From the NCBI RefSeq assembly GCF_000515215.1, contig NZ_KI911557.1:4645741-4709740 (forward strand): DNA of 64,000 nt. Direction: 5' to 3'. The notes below the pieces were generated by a model, which saw only the letters and a list, made by a program, of their open reading frames with translations, had not been told where the DNA came from and ran no database searches. The stretch's first letter is position 1. Every line of letters begins with the position of its first letter. This DNA is from Methylomonas sp. 11b (GTDB lineage Bacteria > Pseudomonadota > Gammaproteobacteria > Methylococcales > Methylomonadaceae). The position numbers and the translations under genes were made by a program. Below, one piece after another: positions 25,100-32,150 of the stretch.

Positions 25100-25939
25100 T
25101 CAGTAATTTCTGGCACCGCGCACGAACAGTGTCGCACCAACGTCGGTATACACCTCGCGGTGCGCGCTGCCGGCCGGCGCCAGTTGGTAGTCGCCGGCGC
25201 GCAGCAAGACGTCGTCGATAAACAAGTCGCCGTCCAGCATCATGCATTCCTCTTCCAGCCGATGGCCGTGTGCCGGGCATTTAGCGCCGGCTTCCAGGCG
25301 ATAAAAACCGGATTCGCGTTCCCCGTCCTGCCACAGCGGTTTTTTCCAGACGCCGGGAGCTATTTCCTGCCAGTCGTCTATTTGCTTGGTAAACACGCTA
25401 AACGACTCAGACTTGCCAAACGGCAGCAGACCCGCCAGTACTTCCCGCAACACCTCGCGACTATCGCCCAGTGAAGTGCCGCGTAAATAGGCCAGTGCGC
25501 CGTTAGCAGACCTTATCCCGCCGTGCCGACTGCCGGCCGGCGAGGCGTGGTAATCCAAGGGACCAAGCCGCAAGTCGCCCATTTGCAAATCGCCGTGCAA
25601 GACGATGCCTTCTTCCAGACAGTTGTGCCGATGCGGTATCAGGCTGGCGCCGGGGGCGAATTCGATCAATACCGAGTGGCCTTGCAGGCCGCCGTCCCAG
25701 AGTGGTTTGACGCGGATGCCGGTTTTCAGGGCTTGCCAGGCGCCGTGTCTGGCGCGCACGGTGAGTAAGCCGGCTTGTTTGGCAAGGCTGGCAGAGACTT
25801 GCGTCATCAGGCCTTGGCGTAACGAATTGCGGCGTTCGCCGGCAACCGGAATCGGCGCGAAACCGTCGGCCAGCAGCGTTTCTAGTTGCCGCAAATCGTT
25901 GGCATCTGCGCTATCCAAAGGCGGGAATTTGTCTGTCAT
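25100..25939 (-). CDS. ChrR-like double-cupin protein, likely anti-sigma partner
   Basis: 279 residues. Two cupin domains are seen (about 70-155 and 190-275), each with a metal-site pattern of the HxH...EE type ('HRHNCLEEG', 'HGHRLEEEC') and a second His ('GSRHGG', 'GSAHRE'). ChrR proteins hold ECF sigma factors through an N-terminal zinc domain with HxxxCxxC; that motif is absent here, so control may rest on the cupins alone. The gene starts 5 bases after the sigma factor stop, the usual sigma/anti-sigma arrangement. Confidence 0.8.
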   Translation of the reverse strand: MTDKFPPLDSADANDLRQLETLLADGFAPIPVAGERRNSLRQGLMTQVSASLAKQAGLLTVRARHGAWQALKTGIRVKPLWDGGLQGHSVLIEFAPGASLIPHRHNCLEEGIVLHGDLQMGDLRLGPLDYHASPAGSRHGGIRSANGALAYLRGTSLGDSREVLREVLAGLLPFGKSESFSVFTKQIDDWQEIAPGVWKKPLWQDGERESGFYRLEAGAKCPAHGHRLEEECMMLDGDLFIDDVLLRAGDYQLAPAGSAHREVYTDVGATLFVRGARNY

Positions 25940-25944
25940 GTTGT

Positions 25945-26562
25945 TTAGTTAACCTCGCCGGCATCGGCTGTCAATAATTGCTGCATAGTCTGTAGAGCCC
26001 GGCGGATATGCGATTTCACAGTACCCAATGGCAAACCGCTGCAAACGGCGATTTCGTCGTGACTCAAACCCCGGAAAAATGCCAAAGACAGCAATTGCCG
26101 GGGCAAGGGCTCCAAAGCCGCCAGGGCCGTTTGCAAGCGATGGCCTTGCTGCACCGCTGATAGTAAATCCGGCGGCATTTGTTCGGCTGGGGCTTCGATC
26201 AGCACCAGAGCGTCCGGTTCCAGCTCGCTTAGATTGCCGTCCAGTTGCCGCAAGGCGTCCAGTGCCCGACTGCGAGCCATCGTCATCACCCAGGCTTTTA
26301 CCGAACCGCGTTCGGCATCGAAGCGCGGCGCCTGCCGCCAGATCTGCCAGAACGTGTCTTGCACCACTTCTTCGGCACACTGCGACCGCCGGGTGATGCG
26401 TAGTGCCACACCGTAGACCTGATCGACCAGGCTATCGTATAAGCGCCCCAGCGCGGCTTGATCCTGATCCACGATGTCGGCGATCCATTCCCTCAGTAAG
26501 GCTTCGTCGGCGGTCGTTGCCAGCTGTCGGTTCTGGTCGTCGTCCGAATCGCTATCCGTCAT
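25945..26562 (-). CDS. ECF RNA polymerase sigma factor
   Basis: 205 residues. Region 2 (about 42-110) has 'AEEVVQDTFWQIWRQAPRFD' (in part) and 'AWVMTMARSRALDALR'; region 4 (about 145-200) has 'PRQLLSLAFFRGLSHDEIA' and 'GLPLGTVKSHIRRAL'. The partner downstream is a ChrR-like cupin protein. Its own upstream region carries GCATCCA-N14-GCGTAT, and the same motif precedes two genes of the divergent cluster, so the factor probably drives itself and that cluster. The signal that frees it is unknown. Confidence 0.93.
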   Translation of the reverse strand: MTDSDSDDDQNRQLATTADEALLREWIADIVDQDQAALGRLYDSLVDQVYGVALRITRRSQCAEEVVQDTFWQIWRQAPRFDAERGSVKAWVMTMARSRALDALRQLDGNLSELEPDALVLIEAPAEQMPPDLLSAVQQGHRLQTALAALEPLPRQLLSLAFFRGLSHDEIAVCSGLPLGTVKSHIRRALQTMQQLLTADAGEVN

Positions 26563-26585
26563 CGTCCTCGCATCCCTTTAAAAGC

Positions 26586-26613
26586 TATACGCTGCATCGG
26601 TTGGTTTGGATGC
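26586..26613 (-). promoter_or_regulatory. ECF promoter upstream of the sigma factor gene
   Basis: Read on the minus strand: GCATCCA (26613-26607), 14 bases, GCGTATA (26592-26586). The ATG of the sigma gene follows at 26562. The motif and spacing are identical to the copies at 26906 and 27735. Confidence 0.8.
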
Positions 26614-26905
26614 GAGGCGATGTTGGGATAGCGCTCAAAGTGTGAACCAGGCGACATAAGGGCTGTGGATTTTTCTTGGTTTGCCAAGATTGGTGGCCGC
26701 ATTTAAGAGGGCAGAGAGTAGGAGTTTGTGGTTGGACCACTATAAAACAGCCGTTTGCGCGTGGCAAATAGTCAAACTACCGAAGCGATTATGGCTTGTG
26801 CTCTGGGTTAATAACACTCGTCGTTTCCTATCGAAAGATGCTTATGTGCCAAGCACCGACCCAGTTCGTTGTACAAACCCGGCCGCAAGTATTTTTACCT
26901 GTTTT

Positions 26906-26932
26906 GCATCCAATGCCGAATTGGCCGCGTAT
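26906..26932 (+). promoter_or_regulatory. ECF promoter upstream of the PEP-CTERM gene
   Basis: GCATCCA (26906-26912), 14 bases, GCGTAT (26927-26932). Predicted start near 26938, about 95 bases before the gene at 27032. Nothing else was recognised in the 26563-27031 gap apart from this and the divergent copy. Confidence 0.8.
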
Positions 26933-27031
26933 CAGTCATCGCAAGCCGGCGCGAATGCCGAGTATCGCCATCCGCATCTGGAATCCGCCGCCGGTTTGCC
27001 ATTTCTAACCATAGACTGAGAGGAAACCACG

Positions 27032-27721
27032 ATGAAAAAGCTATTTCCGGTTGCGTTGTTGGGCGTCTGCCTGACCGCAGCGACAGCGGTTGAGGCCGCG
27101 GACTTTGAATTTAACGGCAACTTTGCCAACGATAACGATAAGCTGAGCTTTGCCTTTTCGCTCGGCTCGCCCGGCACGGTGACCTTGTTTACCTCATCCT
27201 GGCTAGGCGGCGGTTTCGATCCGATTTTGACGTTGTGGGACGGCTTAGGCAACCAATTGGCCGAGCAAGACGACGGCGGCTTGGGCGGCAGCCAATTGTC
27301 GAACGGGGTTAATTTCAATTACGGCGAATTCGACAGCTATTTAGCCATCAATCTTGTCGCCGGGAATTACCTGGCAACCTTGACTCAATACGACAACTTT
27401 TCGGTAAGTGCCGCGCTGGCCGACGGATTTTTACGGGATGCCGATCCCCAATTTACCGCCGCCTTCGGTTGTTCGAACGGCCGGTTTTGCGAGGGATCTT
27501 TAACCGATAGCAATGGCGATCCGGTGGAACCGAATCGCACGGCGGCTTGGGATCTACACATTCTCAACGTGGCCAATGCCCAAATCGTCAGTGTGCCGGA
27601 GCCGCCCACCCTGATGCTGCTGAGTTTGTCCGGCTTGTTTTTGCTAGGTGGCCGGCTGGGAAAGGCTAGATCCGCACCGCGAACCGACGCGGAAGCGGCC
27701 AGTCCGGTCCGTTTGGCATAA
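27032..27721 (+). CDS. PEP-CTERM protein of the DVUA0089 type
   Basis: 229 residues. Signal peptide about 1-22. The body is a beta-rich domain with 'SFAFSLGSPGTVTLFTSSW' and 'FDPILTLWD', the pattern of DVUA0089-type exported proteins. The C-terminus has the sorting signal VPEPPTLMLLSLSGLFLLGG followed by basic residues. Exosortase/PEP-CTERM systems process such proteins for surface delivery; no exosortase is in this window. First gene of the cluster behind an ECF promoter. A long tail after the membrane segment ('ARSAPRTDAEAASPVRLA') is unusual. Confidence 0.85.
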   Translation: MKKLFPVALLGVCLTAATAVEAADFEFNGNFANDNDKLSFAFSLGSPGTVTLFTSSWLGGGFDPILTLWDGLGNQLAEQDDGGLGGSQLSNGVNFNYGEFDSYLAINLVAGNYLATLTQYDNFSVSAALADGFLRDADPQFTAAFGCSNGRFCEGSLTDSNGDPVEPNRTAAWDLHILNVANAQIVSVPEPPTLMLLSLSGLFLLGGRLGKARSAPRTDAEAASPVRLA

Positions 27722-27734
27722 ATTCCATTTTCCG

Positions 27735-27761
27735 GCATCCGTTTGCCGATTTTCCGCGTAT
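27735..27761 (+). promoter_or_regulatory. third ECF promoter, upstream of the DUF4331 gene
   Basis: GCATCCG (27735-27741), 14 bases, GCGTAT (27756-27761). It lies between the PEP-CTERM and DUF4331 genes, about 50 bases before the ATG at 27814, so the DUF4331-TPR-HupE part has its own start. Confidence 0.78.
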
Positions 27762-27813
27762 TCCCTAACGCAGTTGCTTGAAGCTGCGACTTTAATTAAT
27801 GAGGAATTAGACT

Positions 27814-29454
27814 ATGAAAGACTTACATCACTACAGCAGTTGGCCGCTGACCATGTTCGCCAGCGCTTTATTATTGATGGGCGGCATACCGTCCGTTGAG
27901 GCCGCCAATCATCGCGAAGCGCCGTTAACAGCGTTGGATACCAAGGCCGACATCACCGATTGGTACGCCTTTGTCAGTTACAACGATCCCAGTAAAGTGA
28001 CCATGATTCTAAATGTCGATCCCTTGCTGGAACCCAGCAACGGCCCGAATTATTTTCCGTTCGATCCGGAAATTTTGTATGAAATGAAAGTGGATAACAA
28101 TTTCGACGCCGACGAAGACATTACCCTCCAGTTCAGATTTAAAACCGAAAACCGCTTGCCCGGCGTGTTTACCGGATTTGTCGGTGCCGGCACCGGCATT
28201 GTAGCGCCGGCTAATTCACCCAACCCGATCGCAGCCGGTACCTTGATTGTGCCGCCGGCCATTACCGCACTGGATGGCCCTGGCTCGGAAGGTTTGGGTT
28301 TGCGGCAAAGTTATACGGTGACGCTGATCAAAGGGAAGGGTGCCAACCGGCAAGTTATCGATCTGACCAATCAGCAAAAGCTCTATGCGGTGCCTTCCAA
28401 CGTCGGGCCGCGCACGATGCCTAACTATCAAAATCTGGCCAGCCAGGGAATTTATGATTTAGGCGGCGGCGTTAGCGTATTTGCCGGTACCGTCGACGAT
28501 CCGTTTTACATTGATTTGGGTGCGACTTTCGATACGTTTAATTTTAGGGCTGGCGCGTCCGGCGTCGGTGTGCCGGGGGTATTTTCCGAGGATCAAAATA
28601 TCGCTGAGACCAAAAACTTCGCGCCGGACGATGTGGCTGGGTTTAACGTTAACTCTATCGCCATCGAATTGCCTATTGCCCTGCTCACCCAAGACGGTAA
28701 GCAACATAGCGCCGGCGAAGCCTTGGCGGTAGTCGGTACTTACGCCACCACCTCCCGGCCACGCACCAAAGCCTATGCGGATAAACCGGGCGGCAAACCT
28801 AAACTTGCCAATGCCTATGTGCAGATTCAACGGATGGGTAACCCGCTGATTAATGAGGTGTTGATCGGCACCGGCGATAAAGACAAATTCAGCATGAGCG
28901 AGCCCAAGGATGACGCTGGTTTTGCCGGTTATGTGCTGGATCCGTTATTGGCCAGAGTCGTCAACGCTGCTTACGGCGGTGCGGTACCCATTCCGACGCC
29001 ACCGCGAGTTAATCCGGCCAACCCCAGTTTCGATCTCGGTCCCTTGGTGTTTTATGCCGCGCCGATTTGCCCAGGTTGTTCTCCCTCGCAACGCGGACCG
29101 GTCGCGGATTTGCTGCGTTTAAACACCGGTATCGGCCCCACGGCGTTAAGCGCGCGGAAACGCATGGCATTTCTGGCGGGCGATACTGCCGGCTTTCCCA
29201 ATGGTCGGCGGGTGTCCGACGACGTCACCGATATTGCTGCGCAGGCTGTGGTTGGGGTTTTGAATCCGGCCTTTAACAGCTTTCCGAATAACCGGGTTGC
29301 CGACGGCGTTAACACCAACGATAGAAGCTACCAGGAAGTGTTTCCTTATGTAGCTTTTGCCAATAGCGGCCGGCAAAGCCGCCATGTCGATCCTGGTGAG
29401 GCCGGTTGTTTCGATGCCGTCTCCCTGGCTGTGGGGAGTTGTCCAAACAATTAG
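27814..29454 (+). CDS. DUF4331 family exported protein
   Basis: 546 residues with a signal peptide (about 1-30, ending 'SVEAA'). The mature start 'NHREAPLTALDTKADITDWYAF' (in part) is the hallmark of DUF4331 proteins. Later 'DVAGFNVNSIAIELPI' and the 'NPLINEVLI' segment also fit. Function is unknown; these proteins are secreted and often lie with HupE-like and TPR genes, as here. It has its own ECF promoter copy upstream. Four Cys near the C-terminal third may form disulfides. Confidence 0.9.
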   Translation: MKDLHHYSSWPLTMFASALLLMGGIPSVEAANHREAPLTALDTKADITDWYAFVSYNDPSKVTMILNVDPLLEPSNGPNYFPFDPEILYEMKVDNNFDADEDITLQFRFKTENRLPGVFTGFVGAGTGIVAPANSPNPIAAGTLIVPPAITALDGPGSEGLGLRQSYTVTLIKGKGANRQVIDLTNQQKLYAVPSNVGPRTMPNYQNLASQGIYDLGGGVSVFAGTVDDPFYIDLGATFDTFNFRAGASGVGVPGVFSEDQNIAETKNFAPDDVAGFNVNSIAIELPIALLTQDGKQHSAGEALAVVGTYATTSRPRTKAYADKPGGKPKLANAYVQIQRMGNPLINEVLIGTGDKDKFSMSEPKDDAGFAGYVLDPLLARVVNAAYGGAVPIPTPPRVNPANPSFDLGPLVFYAAPICPGCSPSQRGPVADLLRLNTGIGPTALSARKRMAFLAGDTAGFPNGRRVSDDVTDIAAQAVVGVLNPAFNSFPNNRVADGVNTNDRSYQEVFPYVAFANSGRQSRHVDPGEAGCFDAVSLAVGSCPNN

Positions 29455-29465
29455 AAAAGAGGGAA

Positions 29466-29487
29466 GGGGGCGGCGCTGCTCGCCCCC
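29466..29487 (+). other. GC-rich hairpin between DUF4331 and TPR genes
   Basis: A 7-bp stem (GGGGGCG / CGCCCCC) with an 8-base loop just after the DUF4331 stop and no T-tract. It could protect the upstream message or lower read-through. Confidence 0.45.
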
Positions 29488-29517
29488 CTGTTCGATAAAC
29501 ATCCGAAGGAGGAGCCA

Positions 29518-30696
29518 ATGAAGCACTGGCTTACATTAGGTTTAATAATGTCTGTTGCTGTACTCAGTGATGCGGGGGCGCAAGCTTATTTACCCAAGAC
29601 CGATGACGAAATCGTCGAAGTCTTGCCGGCCAGGGGCGAAAGCTGGCTGGAAATTCGTTACTTGCGCAAACAAGTCGCGGCTCAGCCCAATGACTTGGAA
29701 CCGGCTTTAGCTTTAGTCCGGCGCTATATCGAACTGGGCCGCGCTGAATCGGATCCGCGCTATTTCGGTTACGCGGAAGCGGCGTTGGCGCCATGGCTGA
29801 CAGTCGCGCAACCGAGTGCCGAAGTCCTGACGTTGCGAGCCACCTTGTTTCAAAATCGCCACGAATTTCCGGCGGCTCTGGAATATTTGCATTGGGCTTT
29901 GGCGCGTCAGCCGCGCTTGGCGCAAGCTTGGTTGACGCGGGCGGCGATTTTGGAAGTGCAAGGCCAACACGCCGATGCTCTGAACAGCTGTTTACCTTTG
30001 TTGAAATTGGCAGAGCCGCTGATCGGCCAAGTTTGTCTGAATTCCATTCTGAGTGTTTCCGGCCAGCTCGACACCGCTTATCGCCAGTTGGCACGAGCAG
30101 TAAGCGCTGCGCACAGTGCCGCACCGGCAGACCAACAATGGGCATTGATCACGCTGGCGGAAATGGCCGAGCGCATGGGTAATACAGATGCGGCCGACAG
30201 TTATTACCGGCAGGCGCTGCAAGTGCCGCGCCGCAATGGTTATCTGTTGGCTACCTATGCCGATTATTTATTAGACCGGAATCGTTTCCAAGACGTGGTG
30301 GAATTGTTAGCCAACGATACGCGCGCCGACGGCTTGTTACTGCGCCTGACTTTTGCCGAAAAAGCCTTACGGCTGCCAACCGCCGCTGTGCATATAGATG
30401 CGCTGACCGCTCGCTTTGCCGCGAGCCGGATGCGCGGCGATACCAGCCATCAAGGCGACGAGGCGCGCTTTTTATTGCATGTGTTAAACCAGCCCGAATC
30501 GGCGCTGGCCTTGGCGCACACCAATTGGGCGGTGCAGCGCGAGCCGCGCGACGCGCGCATTTTGTTGGAAGCGGCGCTGGCTAGCGGCAAAACGCAACAA
30601 CAGCTGCAACCGCTGCTGATGTTTTTAACCGAGTCCAAATTGCAAGATGTGCGACTGCAAACGCTACTCGCGCAAATTGGTGGGAGCGGAGTATGA
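29518..30696 (+). CDS. exported TPR-repeat protein
   Basis: 392 residues with a signal peptide (about 1-22, 'SDAGAQA'). Helical repeats of about 34 residues follow ('EFPAALEYLHWALARQPRLAQAW', in part; 'QHADALNSCLPLLKLAEPL'), so a TPR scaffold in the periplasm. It ends with ATGA overlap onto the HupE-like gene, which suggests coupled translation and a joint role at the membrane. Ribosome site GGAGGAG is strong. The partner protein is unknown. Confidence 0.82.
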   Translation: MKHWLTLGLIMSVAVLSDAGAQAYLPKTDDEIVEVLPARGESWLEIRYLRKQVAAQPNDLEPALALVRRYIELGRAESDPRYFGYAEAALAPWLTVAQPSAEVLTLRATLFQNRHEFPAALEYLHWALARQPRLAQAWLTRAAILEVQGQHADALNSCLPLLKLAEPLIGQVCLNSILSVSGQLDTAYRQLARAVSAAHSAAPADQQWALITLAEMAERMGNTDAADSYYRQALQVPRRNGYLLATYADYLLDRNRFQDVVELLANDTRADGLLLRLTFAEKALRLPTAAVHIDALTARFAASRMRGDTSHQGDEARFLLHVLNQPESALALAHTNWAVQREPRDARILLEAALASGKTQQQLQPLLMFLTESKLQDVRLQTLLAQIGGSGV

Positions 30697-31958
30697 ACGG
30701 GCCGGCAAAATTCCTTCACCCCTTAAATACTGTTTGCCCTGGGCCTCTCGACTGCGCTCAGGGCAGGCCTGTCGAAGGGCAGGCCCCACCAAGCTTAGAC
30801 GGGTTAAGCTCGAACCGAATACGCGGAATCATTTGGGTCGGGTTAATCATGGTCTGGCTGCTGACTGCAAGTTTTAATGTTTTTGCCCATAAGGCCAGCG
30901 ATAGTTACATGACGGTGCAGGTTGACGGGCGGCAGATCTCCGGGCAATGGGATATTGCCTTGCGCGACCTGGATTACGCCTTGGGTTTGGATGCAAACGA
31001 CGACGGCAATATTACCTGGGCGGAGTTGCGAAATAGTCGGGATGTTGTGTATGCCTATGCGCTGAGTCGTTTGCAAATGACGACGGCTAAGCAAGTCTGT
31101 TCGCTGCAAGCAGGGGATTTACGGGTGGACGAACACAGCGATGGTCATTACGCCGTATTAAATTTCCGGGCGATTTGTCCGTCTGCGTCCACGCCGTTGT
31201 CGATAGACTATCGCTTGCTTTTCGATCTCGACCCGCAGCATCGCGGGCTGATAAGCGTCATTCATGCCGCTAAAACCGATACCGCGATCTTTAGTCCTGA
31301 CTACCAACGTAGCGAATTTGTGCGGGACGCTGATTATTCCGGGTGGCGGACCGTGGCGCGATTCGGCTATGCCGGGCTATGGCATATCTGGATCGGCTTT
31401 GACCATATTCTATTTTTGTTAAGTCTGTTGCTGCCGGCGGCTTTGGCGTGGGAGCGGGGTGCTTGGCAGCCAAAACCAGGCTTTAGACCGGTATTTTTCG
31501 ACGTGCTAGGTGTGGTTACCGCCTTCACGTTGGCACATTCATTCACCCTGAGCCTTACGGTGCTGCAATACATTTGTCTGCCGTCCCGCTGGGTAGAATC
31601 GGCCATTGCCGTGTCCGTGGTGTTGGCAGCGTTGAACAATATTTATCCGGTGTTAGTAAAACGCCGCACCTGGTTTGCCTTTGCTTTCGGCTTGATCCAC
31701 GGCATGGGCATCGCCAGCGTGTTGTTGGACATGGGCTTGTCGGACACGCAGCGGCTGTTACCACTATTGGGCTTTAATTTGGGTGTGGAAGCAGGGCAGT
31801 TGGCGATTGTCGGTGCGGTTTTGCCTTTGATAGTCGGCTTTAGCCGCTATCGCTATTATCCGCTAGTCGTGATGAAAACCGGCTCAGCATCCATCGTCGC
31901 CGTGGCTTTAGTCTGGTTAGCGGAACGAAGTCTGGATTTTCAGATGAACATATTTTGA
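30693..31958 (+). CDS. HupE/UreJ-like membrane protein with repeat-encoded N-terminal insert
   Basis: 421 residues as read. The core from about residue 50 has a signal-like segment ('MVWLLTASFNVFAHKASD'), a periplasmic domain with 'DANDDGNITWAE', and a HupE-type membrane part ('HIWIGFDHILFLLSLLLPA' and six further helices). HupE/UreJ proteins are linked to metal (nickel) handling, but this long form is less defined. The ATG overlaps the TPR stop. Residues of about 10-43 (VCPGPLDCAQG and on) are encoded by a dispersed palindrome at 30733-30785, so the insert separates the coupled start from the signal segment. A later start at the ATG at 30850 is possible. Confidence 0.82.
   Translation: MNGPAKFLHPLNTVCPGPLDCAQGRPVEGQAPPSLDGLSSNRIRGIIWVGLIMVWLLTASFNVFAHKASDSYMTVQVDGRQISGQWDIALRDLDYALGLDANDDGNITWAELRNSRDVVYAYALSRLQMTTAKQVCSLQAGDLRVDEHSDGHYAVLNFRAICPSASTPLSIDYRLLFDLDPQHRGLISVIHAAKTDTAIFSPDYQRSEFVRDADYSGWRTVARFGYAGLWHIWIGFDHILFLLSLLLPAALAWERGAWQPKPGFRPVFFDVLGVVTAFTLAHSFTLSLTVLQYICLPSRWVESAIAVSVVLAALNNIYPVLVKRRTWFAFAFGLIHGMGIASVLLDMGLSDTQRLLPLLGFNLGVEAGQLAIVGAVLPLIVGFSRYRYYPLVVMKTGSASIVAVALVWLAERSLDFQMNIF
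30733..30785. repeat. dispersed palindromic repeat inside the HupE-like frame
   Basis: Contains the interleaved pair GCCCTGGGCCTCTCGACTGC ... and CCTGTCGAAGGGCAGG. It resembles the widespread 'CTTCGACAGGCTCAGGG' family of short repeats. It keeps the reading frame open. Confidence 0.65.
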
Positions 31959-32094
31959 GCAACTTGGCGTATATCGGTGCTGCTGATTATTAACCCGGCC
32001 CTTAAATTTAGAAGGGCAGACCAGCCTGGGCTTCGCCGCACTCAACCTCAACGGAATACCCGTGATAAACAGGCCGGATTAGTAAATATCGTCG

Positions 32095-32150
32095 CTCCTG
32101 CGCCGGCGGGAGCCCAGGGGCTATATTGGATTCACTGCGCGGCCTTATTG
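32095..32150. repeat. dispersed repeat, copy 1 (CGCCGGCGGGAGCC family)
   Basis: Starts CCTGCGCCGGCGGGAGCC and ends GGATTCACTGCGCGG. A second copy at 42034-42083 has the same order of blocks. It sits just beyond the 3' end of the FUSC gene. Confidence 0.65.
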
